DNA of 64,000 bases from Pyropia yezoensis (taxonomy: Eukaryota > Rhodophyta > Bangiophyceae > Bangiales > Bangiaceae), in NCBI GenBank assembly GCA_009829735.1, contig CM020620.1:14505420-14569419 (forward strand). The letters are read 5' to 3'. The position numbers were made by a program, and so were the translations under genes. Positions 9,670-18,664 of the stretch are shown piece by piece. The notes under the pieces are model-generated. The model did not search any database and had not been told where the DNA came from. It was given only the letters and a program-made list of their open reading frames with translations. Numbering within the stretch: the first letter of the stretch is position 1; every line of letters starts with the position of its first letter.

Positions 9670-11199
9670 TCACGGGTTCATCCGGAAGGAGCTCGGCACC
9701 ACCCCCGCCATGGCATTGAGGATGCGCACCTTGCCGCTCCGCTCAATCTCCAGCGCCTCGGTCATCCCCCCATACGCCTTGGCCATCCCCGTATCGATCC
9801 GCCACACCCGCCCGTCACACGCGCCACTAATCCCCGCCATCTGCGGCGTGTGGCCAACTACCATCCGCTTGACGTTGAGGAGCTTTAGGGACTGGCCCAG
9901 CGAGCTGCACTCGGGGGAGTCGCTCTTGAGGCCCACCCGTGAGTAATGGCGGGACCACACGGGGCTGCTGCCGCCCCGCAGCACCGCCGGCTTTTCCGCC
10001 ACCCCCAGCAGCCACTCGCGGCAGCCGCGGTTCATCGCAGCGAGCGCCGCCTCCCCGACGGGCACGCCCTTGCCGCCGCCGGCGCCCAGGTGCGACGGCC
10101 GCAGGCCGCCGTGCACAAACACCGTGTCGCCCACAATGACGGCAATCTGGGTGCGGCCGGCCAGGCGGGTCGTCGTCGCGCCGCCGGGGCGGAGCGCCAT
10201 CGCCCGCGGCCGCATGTAGGCGGGCATGGCGCGGATGCTCTTGGCCCACACAGACTGGGGGTGGGGCGTCGGCCGCCGCCCCGCCGAGGGGCTCAGCTCC
10301 CCCGTTCGTCGGCGAAAGTCCCCAAAGCCCGCCATGGTCACGTACCGAAAGTCCATCTCCACGTTCATCAGCTCGTGGTTGCCAAGGAGCACGTGGACGG
10401 CCCCCCCCGACCGCGGCGCCTCATCCTGCAACTTGAACAACAGGTCCAAGATGTCCCGCTCCTGGGGGCCCCGATCCAGCTGGTCCCCCACCTGCACTAG
10501 CACCGCCTTGCCGCCCACCCACTCGTCGCGGGGGCCCAGCACCGCTGCCGACCGCAGGGCGCGGCGGAGCGCGTCGGCGTCGCCGTGGACGTCGCCCACC
10601 GCCACAATGCGCTCCGCGGGGGGGTACCGGACGGGCAGGTCGGGGGAGGAGCGCAGCAGCCGCTCTGCGTCGACCGACGGGGACGTGGAGGGGCGGTGCC
10701 CCCGCCGCGGCGGCGCTGGCAAGTCCACGTTTTTGGCGTACGCGGGGGGGACGAGGTGGCCAATGAGGGCACCCAGCAGTGCCGCCGCCTCGGCCGTCCC
10801 GTCTGCCGTGCAACGGCCGCCGCCGCCACCGCCACCGCCGCCGCTACCGCGGGCCGAGGAGGCAACCACCCGCTGCTGCCGGCGGGCGGCGGCGCCCCCG
10901 CCCGCCACGCCCGCCACCCCTGCCGCGGCGCGGCGGGCGACGAGGGCCACCAGCGCCACCGCCGACCGATCCGCCTCGGTCTGGCGGGCAGCCAGGTGGG
11001 CACCCACCGCCGTTGAAGCGGCGGCCAGGGAGCCGAGCAGGCCGTTGTCGCCGCCGCCGCCGTCGCCGCTGGCAGCCGCCGCCGCCGCGTCGTGGCAACG
11101 AGGGGGGAAGGGGGAGTGCCGGGTCCCCACGATGGCGGTGGCGCCACCGACGCCGACGCCGACGCCGCGGCGGACGCGGCGGCTGGGCGCGACTGCCAT
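9670..11199 (-). CDS. Shewanella-like protein phosphatase, SLP1 type
   Basis: This is a metallophosphoesterase of the PPP superfamily that removes phosphate from proteins; the family is of bacterial origin and is found in plants, algae and some protists. Starting at ATG 11199 the protein has 509 residues. Metal and phosphate motifs occur in order: GDVHGD (202-207), GDQLDRG (238-244), GNHE (273-276), FVHGG (361-365), GHTPQ (449-453) and DTGMAKAYGG (469-478). GHTPQ and the FRYVTMAGF context are typical of SLPs rather than PP1/PP2A. The first 160 residues are basic and Ala/Gly-rich, consistent with a plastid transit peptide as in Arabidopsis SLP1. The frame stays open upstream to 11520, but residues there look like translated leader, so I chose the internal ATG. 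The gene appears intact. Confidence 0.88.
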   Translation of the reverse strand: MAVAPSRRVRRGVGVGVGGATAIVGTRHSPFPPRCHDAAAAAASGDGGGGDNGLLGSLAAASTAVGAHLAARQTEADRSAVALVALVARRAAAGVAGVAGGGAAARRQQRVVASSARGSGGGGGGGGGRCTADGTAEAAALLGALIGHLVPPAYAKNVDLPAPPRRGHRPSTSPSVDAERLLRSSPDLPVRYPPAERIVAVGDVHGDADALRRALRSAAVLGPRDEWVGGKAVLVQVGDQLDRGPQERDILDLLFKLQDEAPRSGGAVHVLLGNHELMNVEMDFRYVTMAGFGDFRRRTGELSPSAGRRPTPHPQSVWAKSIRAMPAYMRPRAMALRPGGATTTRLAGRTQIAVIVGDTVFVHGGLRPSHLGAGGGKGVPVGEAALAAMNRGCREWLLGVAEKPAVLRGGSSPVWSRHYSRVGLKSDSPECSSLGQSLKLLNVKRMVVGHTPQMAGISGACDGRVWRIDTGMAKAYGGMTEALEIERSGKVRILNAMAGVVPSSFRMNP

Positions 11200-11407
11200 G
11201 ACGAACACGGCGATGAGAATGTCACCAAGGAAAGAGATGAGAAGGTGAACCCCACTCGAAAGCAGGGGGAAGGGGTAAAAGGAAAGGGCAAAGCGGATAG
11301 GTAAAGAGGTATAGCAGACGGTGGAGAGGGGGAAGGGGGGCGGGAGAGGGAGGACGTGGTGGGGGGAGGCAGCCGTGGCGGGGTTCGCGGCCGCGACGCG
11401 GTGGGGG

Positions 11408-11650
11408 TCACTGCGGCGACGCCCGAGCCCGGAGGCTGCGCGGGGGCTTCTGCAGCTCACTGGTGCGCTGGATGAATTCATCATCGCTGCGACGTTCGTG
11501 ACGCACTTTTTCAGTTTCATCTAGATACTTGATGACTAAAAGCGCGTTCTCGAGTGACGGTGGTAGACCAAGGACACGACCGCCGCCGGCGCGGGCCGCG
11601 GCGGTGCCGGCAACGGCGGCGAAGGATTCCCGCACCCCGACCCTACCGTG
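11408..11650 (-). CDS. Possible terminal exon of an unrecognised protein
   Basis: On the minus strand this segment encodes a stretch unlike its low-complexity surroundings: about 80 residues ending at a TGA at 11408-11410, with a mixed, charged composition (LPPSLENALLVIKYLDE, then VRHERRSDDEFIQRTSEL). The frame stays open to 11854, but the upstream part is Pro/Arg-rich and looks like intron or leader. It could be the last exon of a small gene read towards the phosphatase gene, 208 nt upstream of that gene's start. I do not recognise the family and cannot locate a first exon. Confidence 0.3.
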   Translation of the reverse strand, partial: HGRVGVRESFAAVAGTAAARAGGGRVLGLPPSLENALLVIKYLDETEKVRHERRSDDEFIQRTSELQKPPRSLRARASPQ

Positions 11651-13706
11651 CGGGTACCGGGGCGGCCAGCCGGGGGGGGCGGGGGGGGGAGGGGGGCGAA
11701 GTATCACCAGAGAGAAGACACCACCGTGCGCAATAGCGACAGCACACGGCCGCGGGCGCCAGGCCTGTTGTGCCCCGCCCGCGGGCCGCCTGCCCGTCGC
11801 GGCTCGGGGCCTGGCGGCGGTGGGTGCATCTGTATGTAGGTACAGGAGAAACATGTGGCACTTCGCGGGGTGGCAGAGGGAGTGGAAGGGGGGGTGCTGG
11901 TCAAGTTATTGGGGGGGAGTCGCCGCCGTCGCCACCGCCCTGACAGGCAGCGGGTTGGGGAGAGGGTGCCTGTTGTTTTTCGTCGACGGCGCTCGCCGAC
12001 GGGATGGAAAGGGCGGCACGGCGCCGGTCGACGAAGTGGGCCAGCCCGCAAGGGACGCCTCCTCCCCTCAGGAGAGGGCACTGGGTGTGTGTACCGTACC
12101 CCGCACCAGGCGTCCCTCGGCGCGCCGCCTCTGCCCCGTCGCGGCCGCCGCCGGGCGGCGACGCGACGCGGCCACCCCGCTGCGTGACCGTGGGCGCGGC
12201 CGAGTCCGCCCCGCCCGAGAAGCCAATTTGCTGTCAGAGCCCCCCCCCCCTACTGGGCCACTTGTGTCAATTCGAGGAGAAGGGGGGGCGACGCCCGACG
12301 ATGGGCGCCCGAGGACGGGGGATCCCGGGTGGAAGCGCCGCCGCTGCTGTGGCACAGCGCAGCGGCTGATCCCGCCTTGAGGCACATTCCAGTGCCTGAT
12401 TACGGGGGGGGGGGGGGCCGAGGACGTGGCCACATGGCCGACGAGACACTCGGCGAGTCGGGCGTGTGGCGCGCCCGGCGGGGAATTCGACACCTCCGCC
12501 CGGCACACGTGCACGGGGGGGTTTGCAGCGGGGAAAGGGGGGGGGGGCAGGGGTTTGTCCGCTCGAGAGCTAGGAGGAGGGGGGGGGGCGCGCCGTGTTG
12601 GAGGGGCGCCCGTGCACCGGGTTTGTTTATAGTGGGGAGAGGGTGCGGGGAGTGACCAGTTGAGGTGCCTCGGCAGGAACAGCATCCACGTTTCTCACAA
12701 CTTGGGCGCGACGGCCATGTGTGGGTTGGTGCAGCGGGTGGTGGCACCGCCGCCCCGACCGCGATGCCGTCCCAGCCCAGGCAGGGGCGGCAGCAGCGGC
12801 AGCGGTGACCGACAAGCGGCCAACGGGCTCTCTACTATGTACTGCTGCCTTCAGCCCTCCGGGGCGGCGACGGGGGAGCGCCGGCTTTCCCAAAGCGGCG
12901 GCCGCGTCCCCGCCGCTGCCCCGCTCACGCGGCGGACGCTTGCTGCCTGTCGCCGCGGTGAGGGGGGGGGGTCTGGCCGGGAGGCAATGGGGTAGGGGGG
13001 GATACCCGCTTCACAGCCACCATCCGGGCGCTTCCACGCGCGGAGGCGGTCGCGGCGCACTGGGGCATGTGTGGAGGTGGAGGGCGTCGTCCTACTGGGT
13101 TGGTGTGACGGTGGTACGCGGCGGGCGGGGGGGACGGACCCGGCTGCCGCCGCCGACGCTGCCAGTGTCGCCGCACCGGCCGATATCGGGTAGCCATTGT
13201 CCATCCTCACCAAGCGCTGCCTGGGGCAGGCGACCCGGCCGCAACGAGCCTTCCAGGAGGGCCGGCTCCTGGGGGGTGGGCACTTTCCGGCCGCCGCTGC
13301 CGCCGCTGCCGTCTTGGCTGCGGTTGGCCGCTGCGGTGGTGGTGGTGGCGTGGGGGAAGGCAGGATCGCGTGCCATGCGGGAGCGTGCGGGGGGGGGGTG
13401 CCCACAGAAGGCGCGCGGCTATGGAGCGCCACCGGGGGAGGGTCGGTGGATCGTGCCGACCTTCCTCATCGCCACCGCTTCCTGCGGCGCTGGCGGCGCT
13501 CGCGGCACGGTGGCGAAGGCGGCCACTTAGTGGTCGGTGGCGGCAGCGACCGACACGTCGGCAGCCACGGCACTCGCTCAGAGAGGCGGGAAAATTGCTG
13601 GAGGGGAGATGCCGCCGCCGTCGCTGCGCCGCCACTTCCTTCGTTACCCCCGCACCGCTTGCCCTTTCCCCTCCCCCCTCTCTCTAATCCCGCTGTCATC
13701 CCAGGC
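11651..13706. other. GC-rich region without a supported gene
   Basis: Long frames exist on both strands but all are Arg/Pro/Gly/Ala-rich mirror images with no domain or motif. G runs occur near 11685, 12240 (C), 12404-12418, 12536-12548 and 12965. Nothing further can be supported. Confidence 0.4.
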
Positions 13707-15194
13707 CGTCATCCCAGGCTCCGGTGGCGGCCGCGGCGGCGGCCGGTGCGGGGTTGCTCCCGCGGCCGCGGCAAGCCTCCCTTCCCCTCCACTGGCTCCA
13801 CCCGACCAGCGACTTTTTTCCGAGGTGCCCTTCGAGTCGGCAGCGGCGGCGGTGGATGCGGCGGTCGCGCTCGCCGCCAGTTTCTCGGCGGTGTAGTAGG
13901 GGTCGGCGGAAGGGGCGGGCGGCGGGGAAGGCAGGGGCAGGGGTGGGCGAGGTAGGAGCTAGCAAAACGCCTGAGGGGTGCGCGACGGCGGCAGCGTCCT
14001 GGGGGGGAGGGGACGCGTCAGAGGGGCTCTGGAATTGGAGGGGGGGGCGCCGCTGCAGCCGCCGCCTCCGCGCGCCGACCGCACTTGACCTGCGGGGATG
14101 TGCGGGGATGAAGGGACTGCACCGACAGCGGCTGCCGCGTCGCAACGTTGGGGGGGCGAGGGAGCGGGGGGGACGTGCCGCTGCAGCCGCTGCCCGTGTG
14201 CTACAGTTCCGCACAGAGTGGGGGGGCTGTGCAGCGGCTGCGCCAGTGGCGCCTGTCGTTTTGTGGGGCTGGGGGGGGGCGCTGGGACAGACGCCGCGGC
14301 CATCGCCGTGACGGGGGCGGCCGCGCAAAGCCTGCTCCTCTCGCTGGCAGACGTCCTTATCGGAGCCGGCGTTGCGGCAGATCTCGCAGCAGCAGCAGCC
14401 CCAGCGAGGTCGCCAGAAGCAGCGGTGGCGGTGACGGCAGCGCCGGCGAGGTGGCGGTGGAGGGGCGAGGGGTGCTTGTCGCACTGGTGGCCGCGGCAGC
14501 GACGGCGGCGGCGTTGGCGCGGGCGATGACGGGGATGGCGGCACGTGGCCGCCGCGCTGCACCTCCTCCCCCCCGCTGCGGCGGGACTGAGCGCCGTGGC
14601 CGGGGCGGTGGGCAACCCCCTGGGATAGTCACCGCTGGCCGGCGCCCTCAGCAACTTCCTTACTGCCATCCTGCCCGTCCTGGCCTGCCGCGCGCTGCTG
14701 AAGTCTGCCACCATCGCCGCCAACGCGGCGCAGCGGCGGCGGTCATGATGCCGCTGCGACGGCCGCCGACACGGACATGACTGCGTGAGTGTCCGCGGTG
14801 ACCGCGTCTGCGGTGGCTGCCACTGCGGCGATCGGCGGTTGCCTGCCATCTGCCACTGTGGCCCACCCGCGACTGATGGTGGCGACACTGGCGACGGCGA
14901 CGGCGGCCGTTTTATTCAGTTGGTCAGATGGCCAGCGGAACTGGCAGGTGTCGCACGCAGACGTGCGGCCGGTGGCAACCCACAGCGACGTCATCGACTC
15001 GGGGCTGTTGCCGCCCGCGCCAGTTGCAGCCGGCGAAAGCATCGGGCGGTGACGAGGGTGGCGGACCGCCCGGTGGTGCCAATAGCGGTGTCGGCGGTAA
15101 GGCGCCCGCCGGCGTCGGCGGCGGCGGCGGCTGCAGCGGCGGCGGCGGCGGCGGTGGTGGTGGTGGTGGCCCAAGTGGCGGCGGCCACGACTGA
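13707..15194 (+). pseudogene. Possible decayed or unspliced Ala-rich membrane-protein gene
   Basis: Protein-like segments follow each other on the plus strand but change frame and meet stops. They start after an acceptor-like pyrimidine tract ending CCCAG at about 13706 with an APPDQRLFSEVPFESA segment that stops at 13896. Hydrophobic segments follow at about 14290-14400 (AQSLLLSLADVLIGAGVA), 14470-14545 (VLVALVAAAATAAALA) and 14650-14710 (ALSNFLTAILPVLACRALL). A segment at 14800-15050 includes LMVATLATATAAVLFSW, and a Gly-rich tail reaches a stop at 15194. This pattern suggests several membrane helices in a gene damaged by frameshifts, or an intron-rich gene I cannot splice by eye. Chance hydrophobicity of GCC/GTG-rich DNA is a real alternative. 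Confidence 0.25.
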
Positions 15195-16016
15195 CGCGGG
15201 GGGGGGGCAGCGCTGGCGGCGGCGGCTCGTTCTGCCTGCGCCGCTGTGCCGCGTGACACCAGCAGCGGCAGCGTCGCGCCCGCGGTAGATGGCGCCACGC
15301 CAGTCGTTGTGGGCGGAGGCGCGCCGTGGGGTTTGGGCGAGTGGTGCACGGGTGGTGGGCGTGGGGTGGGGGAGGGGGGTCGGGCGCCCGCCCAGAGTCT
15401 TTCCGCAGGGTCGCCGCGCCAGGCGCGGGGGCCCACGCGATTGGAGCCGGAGGCCGATCTTACCCGCCACGGGGGGGTGAGCGGGTGTACCGCGGGGGGG
15501 TGGTGCCGAGTGTGCGGCGGCGCCAGCGACCACCGTCAGGAACCACCTTCCCTCCCTTCCTCTTCACGCCTTCTTGACGCTGCCAGCCGGCGAGCGTCCT
15601 TGCGGCGCTTCCCTACTGGGCAGCGGCGCAAGCGGTGCCTGCCGGCGCGCCGTACCGGAGGACTCCCCGTCGGCGGGTCCCACCCGCACCCTCCGCAGCT
15701 TTGCCCGAGGTGAGGGCGGCTGCGCCCATAGGCGGGCGGCGGTGTGCGCCCCCCTGCCCCCCGCAGCCTCGGGGGTGACGGCGCACCACAACAGAACAAC
15801 GACGGCATTGACATGGAATGTACTGTACCCCCGCCTACCCGCACCGCCCGCCTGGCCTTGGCAGCCCTCGGCCGCAGTGGAACTCTATGTATGTATGGAC
15901 ATACACATTCGAAAACTGCCGCCCGCACCCGCCACAACGCCCATCTCTCCTTTCCTCGCACTCTCCCCCTGCCCTACCAAAAATGTTCACGACAGCCGAA
16001 CCAATACAGTCGACAT
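15195..16016. other. Intergenic DNA up to the copia LTR
   Basis: No gene is visible. Base composition drops from very GC-rich to more balanced after about 15780, just before the first retroelement. Confidence 0.4.
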
Positions 16017-16226
16017 TGTTAGAGTGAGAGGGACTTGGCGGTCCCGTGTCTCCCCACAGGGACAGGGTGTCCAACGTGGGGGAAGATTTGTGTGCTCACC
16101 CGATCGGACCTGATCGGTCGATTGGGTCAGGATTTGTGTGAAGCTGTAGGCCTTCTAGGTGTGGCGTCGGTCCCCGCTGGGGACCGCCGACGAAGAAAGG
16201 CAACGTGCCCTTGTCTTCGCACAACA
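16017..16226 (+). repeat. 5' LTR of truncated Ty1/copia element
   Basis: The 210-nt segment begins TGTTAGAG and ends CGCACAACA, so it has TGTT...AACA ends. It is placed by the primer binding site that starts at the very next base and by the copia gag downstream. No second copy exists in the window for comparison, so the left edge is inferred. Confidence 0.6.
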
Positions 16227-16241
16227 GGTTATGGGCCCAGC
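16227..16241 (+). promoter_or_regulatory. Primer binding site matching half-tRNA-iMet
   Basis: GGTTATGGGCCCAGC is the exact complement of the anticodon arm of eukaryotic initiator tRNA-Met (GCTGGGCCCATAACC). Drosophila copia is primed in this way, by a tRNA-iMet fragment cleaved in the anticodon loop. It directly abuts the LTR end. Confidence 0.75.
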
Positions 16242-16391
16242 TCGACGCTGGACTGGAAGTCATCTGTCTCTGCCAGCCGTGGGTGTGTGACAACCCCACG
16301 GGCTGGATCGTTGGGCACGTTCCCCCCTGAGCCGGGGGACCCAGTGCAAGGACTAGAGTTTGACAGCCCCTCACGCAAGACGCCTAGCGGC

Positions 16392-17553
16392 ATGGACGGC
16401 GAGGGATCGCGCGGGGGACCGCCCCGTTTTGAGAAAATGGATGATGACTACCGCACGTGGTCTGTATACTGCAAGGCCTTCCTGCAAGACCCGGGGGTGT
16501 GGCACACGGTCGTAACGCCCCGACCGGTAGTCGGGCCAGTGCATGTTACGGCACAGCCCCCTAAAGGTGCTGACTCAGCCGCAACGTCCGCGGCTCATGC
16601 TGCGGCCGGTCGGGCGGTGTCCGCCCATGAGAATCAGGTCAAGGAGTTAGCCGTGTGGCAGCGAAGAGAGGAGATCGCGCTCTCCAACATCAAGATGTCG
16701 GTCAAAAAGCACCTACTCGGCAAGTTGGAGGACTGCGAGATGGCGGCGGAAGCTCGGGATACGCTCCGCGCCCTCTTTGAGGACGACACTACCTCCCAGC
16801 GGGCGGACCTAGAGGACGCGATGAACGCCCTCGAGTTACAGCCAGGGGAGGCCATGATTAAGTACGTGGGTCGAGCTGACACCCTGCGGAATGAGCTAGC
16901 CACGGCCGGCGTGACGATCGACGAACACTCCTTGTCGCTGAACATCCTGCGGGAGCTGTCCGCCGGTCATGCCATGATCAAGACGGTGCTGAAAAGCAAG
17001 AAGAAGGAGCTCCGGATCGCTATGGTAACGTCCAACCTCCTGGCCACCGAGAAGGAGCTGGCATGCGCCGACGACGCCGACATCCCCCCGGCGGTCTTGG
17101 CGTACATGAGCCGTTTGGGCATGAAGAAGGACTAGAACAAGGAGGACGTTGACAAGAAGGGGATGTGCTTCTACTGCAAGCGGCCAGGCCATAAGATAGC
17201 GGATTGCCTCAAGCGCAAGGCCAAGGATGGTAAAAAGGCGGGTTGTGGTAAGCGGTACCCGGACAAGGGGGACGACGCCAAGGGCGGCAAGAAGCTCGCC
17301 TTTGCGGCGCGGAAGGTGCCTCCGGGGTCCCCCAGTGGAATCCGCAACCCGCGGGAGGACGTGTGGGTCGTGGACTCGGCCTGCACGCACCACATGGCAA
17401 CTGGTAAGGGCAATTTCAACGTCACGGATGCGGGGCGGGATGACCCTGTCACTTTAGCAGCCGGCGAGACAGTTGCCGCCGACGGCTTGGGAACAGCCAC
17501 CCTCTTTGCTGATGGAGCCAAGGTCCCTGTGAACATCACGCTGAACGACTTGC
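16392..17553 (+). pseudogene. Ty1/copia gag, zinc knuckle and protease start, truncated
   Basis: The frame opens at ATG 16392 with a copia-type capsid (UBN2/Retrotran_gag_2 class): residues around YRTWSVYCKAFL, LSNIKMSVKKHLLGKL and LSLNILRELSAGH. A TAG at 17133-17135 interrupts the frame. The same frame then continues with the zinc knuckle CFYCKRPGHKIADC and the copia aspartic protease core VWVVDSACTHHM, in which Ala replaces the Gly of the usual DSG. At about 17553 the copia sequence stops and becomes part of a gypsy reverse transcriptase read backwards, so integrase and reverse transcriptase are missing. The TAG may be a mutation or a programmed readthrough site. The element cannot move on its own. 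Confidence 0.85.
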
Positions 17554-17717
17554 AGTCGATGGTGGTAAACACCGTGGCTTCCCCCAGGGAGTCGATGCAT
17601 TCTTCCATCCTTGGTAAAGGGTATGAGTCCTTCTTGGTAACCAAGTTGAGGCGTCGGTAATCGATGCAGAACCGAGGGGTTTGAACCTTCTTCGTTACTA
17701 TGACGACTGGGGCACCC
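17554..17717 (-). pseudogene. Ty3/gypsy reverse transcriptase fragment
   Basis: This segment closely matches, in the same orientation, the A-copy pol near 24124-24290. On the minus strand it encodes the GAPVVIV...TPRFCIDYRRLNLV part of reverse transcriptase with several changes. Its left edge fuses to copia protease and its right edge abuts the LTR at 17718. It is a broken piece caught between two other elements. Confidence 0.85.
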
Positions 17718-18081
17718 TGTAGCACAATAGGGATCCGTCGCACGTCCACTCTCAGGGAACACTCACCAAGGGGGATAGACACCAACGTCACCGGGAGGCC
17801 AAGGTTGCTGTCCTTGGAGCGCAAGCCACGGGACCGAGATGGGAGCCCAAATGGGAGGGGTTTGTTGTTCTGCCTTGGCCGGCGGTGGATTCGCCGCCGG
17901 CCCCCTCGTTATAAACCCTCGGAGACACTACTAACTACCCTCCACCCCAAGATGCAAGTCCCCCTGGTCATACGTAACTTATAGATACCGTGACCAGTAC
18001 GGGCTCTCAAATTGAAAGCCAAGGATTAGAAGTAGCCCCCCCTGATATTAGGGTCACAATACGGACAACCATATTGCTACA
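17718..18081 (-). repeat. 3' LTR of gypsy copy A
   Basis: It begins TGTAGCAC and ends TTGCTACA on the plus strand, 364 nt, and is closely similar to the LTRs at 26093, 36572, 40363 and (inverted) 45789. The polypurine tract next to its inner edge shows it is the 3' LTR of a minus-strand element. It holds GTTATAAACC on the plus strand and CTATAAG on the minus strand. Confidence 0.95.
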
Positions 18082-18093
18082 TATCCCCCCCTT
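18082..18093 (-). promoter_or_regulatory. Polypurine tract, copy A
   Basis: Read on the minus strand, AAGGGGGGGATA directly precedes the 3' LTR. This is where plus-strand DNA synthesis of the element would be primed. It fixes the orientation of gag-pol as minus. Confidence 0.8.
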
Positions 18094-18664
18094 AGATTCG
18101 GCCCGTCCTCGGGTCGAGTTGCATTCGGGTTACCGAATGTAAGTGGGTCGCGTGACCGTTTACCAGTCGGATGGGGCTTTGCGCCCTGTCGCGACAGACA
18201 CCCCTTTTCGAGGTTGCCTGAGGGGGGTGCCCCCCTTTGTGTGGTACACACACGATCCGTTTTCCGGACCGTTAATTTCCCGATGCGGGTTTCTGTTCAC
18301 GACCCCCCTTTTCGAGGGGTGTGCAAGCGGATCCGCCACCAGGTGTCTGGTGGTAGGGGAGCCCCTCTCGTGAGACGATTGAGTGGGTAGCGGGGTTGCC
18401 CGCGTTGCGTGGGGGCGGTTGGGGGTGACCCCCCTGGTTACCCCGTGTGGAGGGGGCGTGGCTCCGGTCCAGGTGCCTGGGTGGAGCGCCCTCGTAGCCC
18501 GGCTGGCGCGGGTCGTCCCGCGCTGCCGTATCGCTCGTGCTGAACTGTGTGGTTATAAGCGCGGGCGCCCGCGCTTCCCTGGCTCGTCCGCGCGAGCGTT
18601 CCTTGTACCGGGTCGAGCCGGCCTCGGCTTTTCTGCACGGGGCGCCCCTGCTACCCCGGTCATC

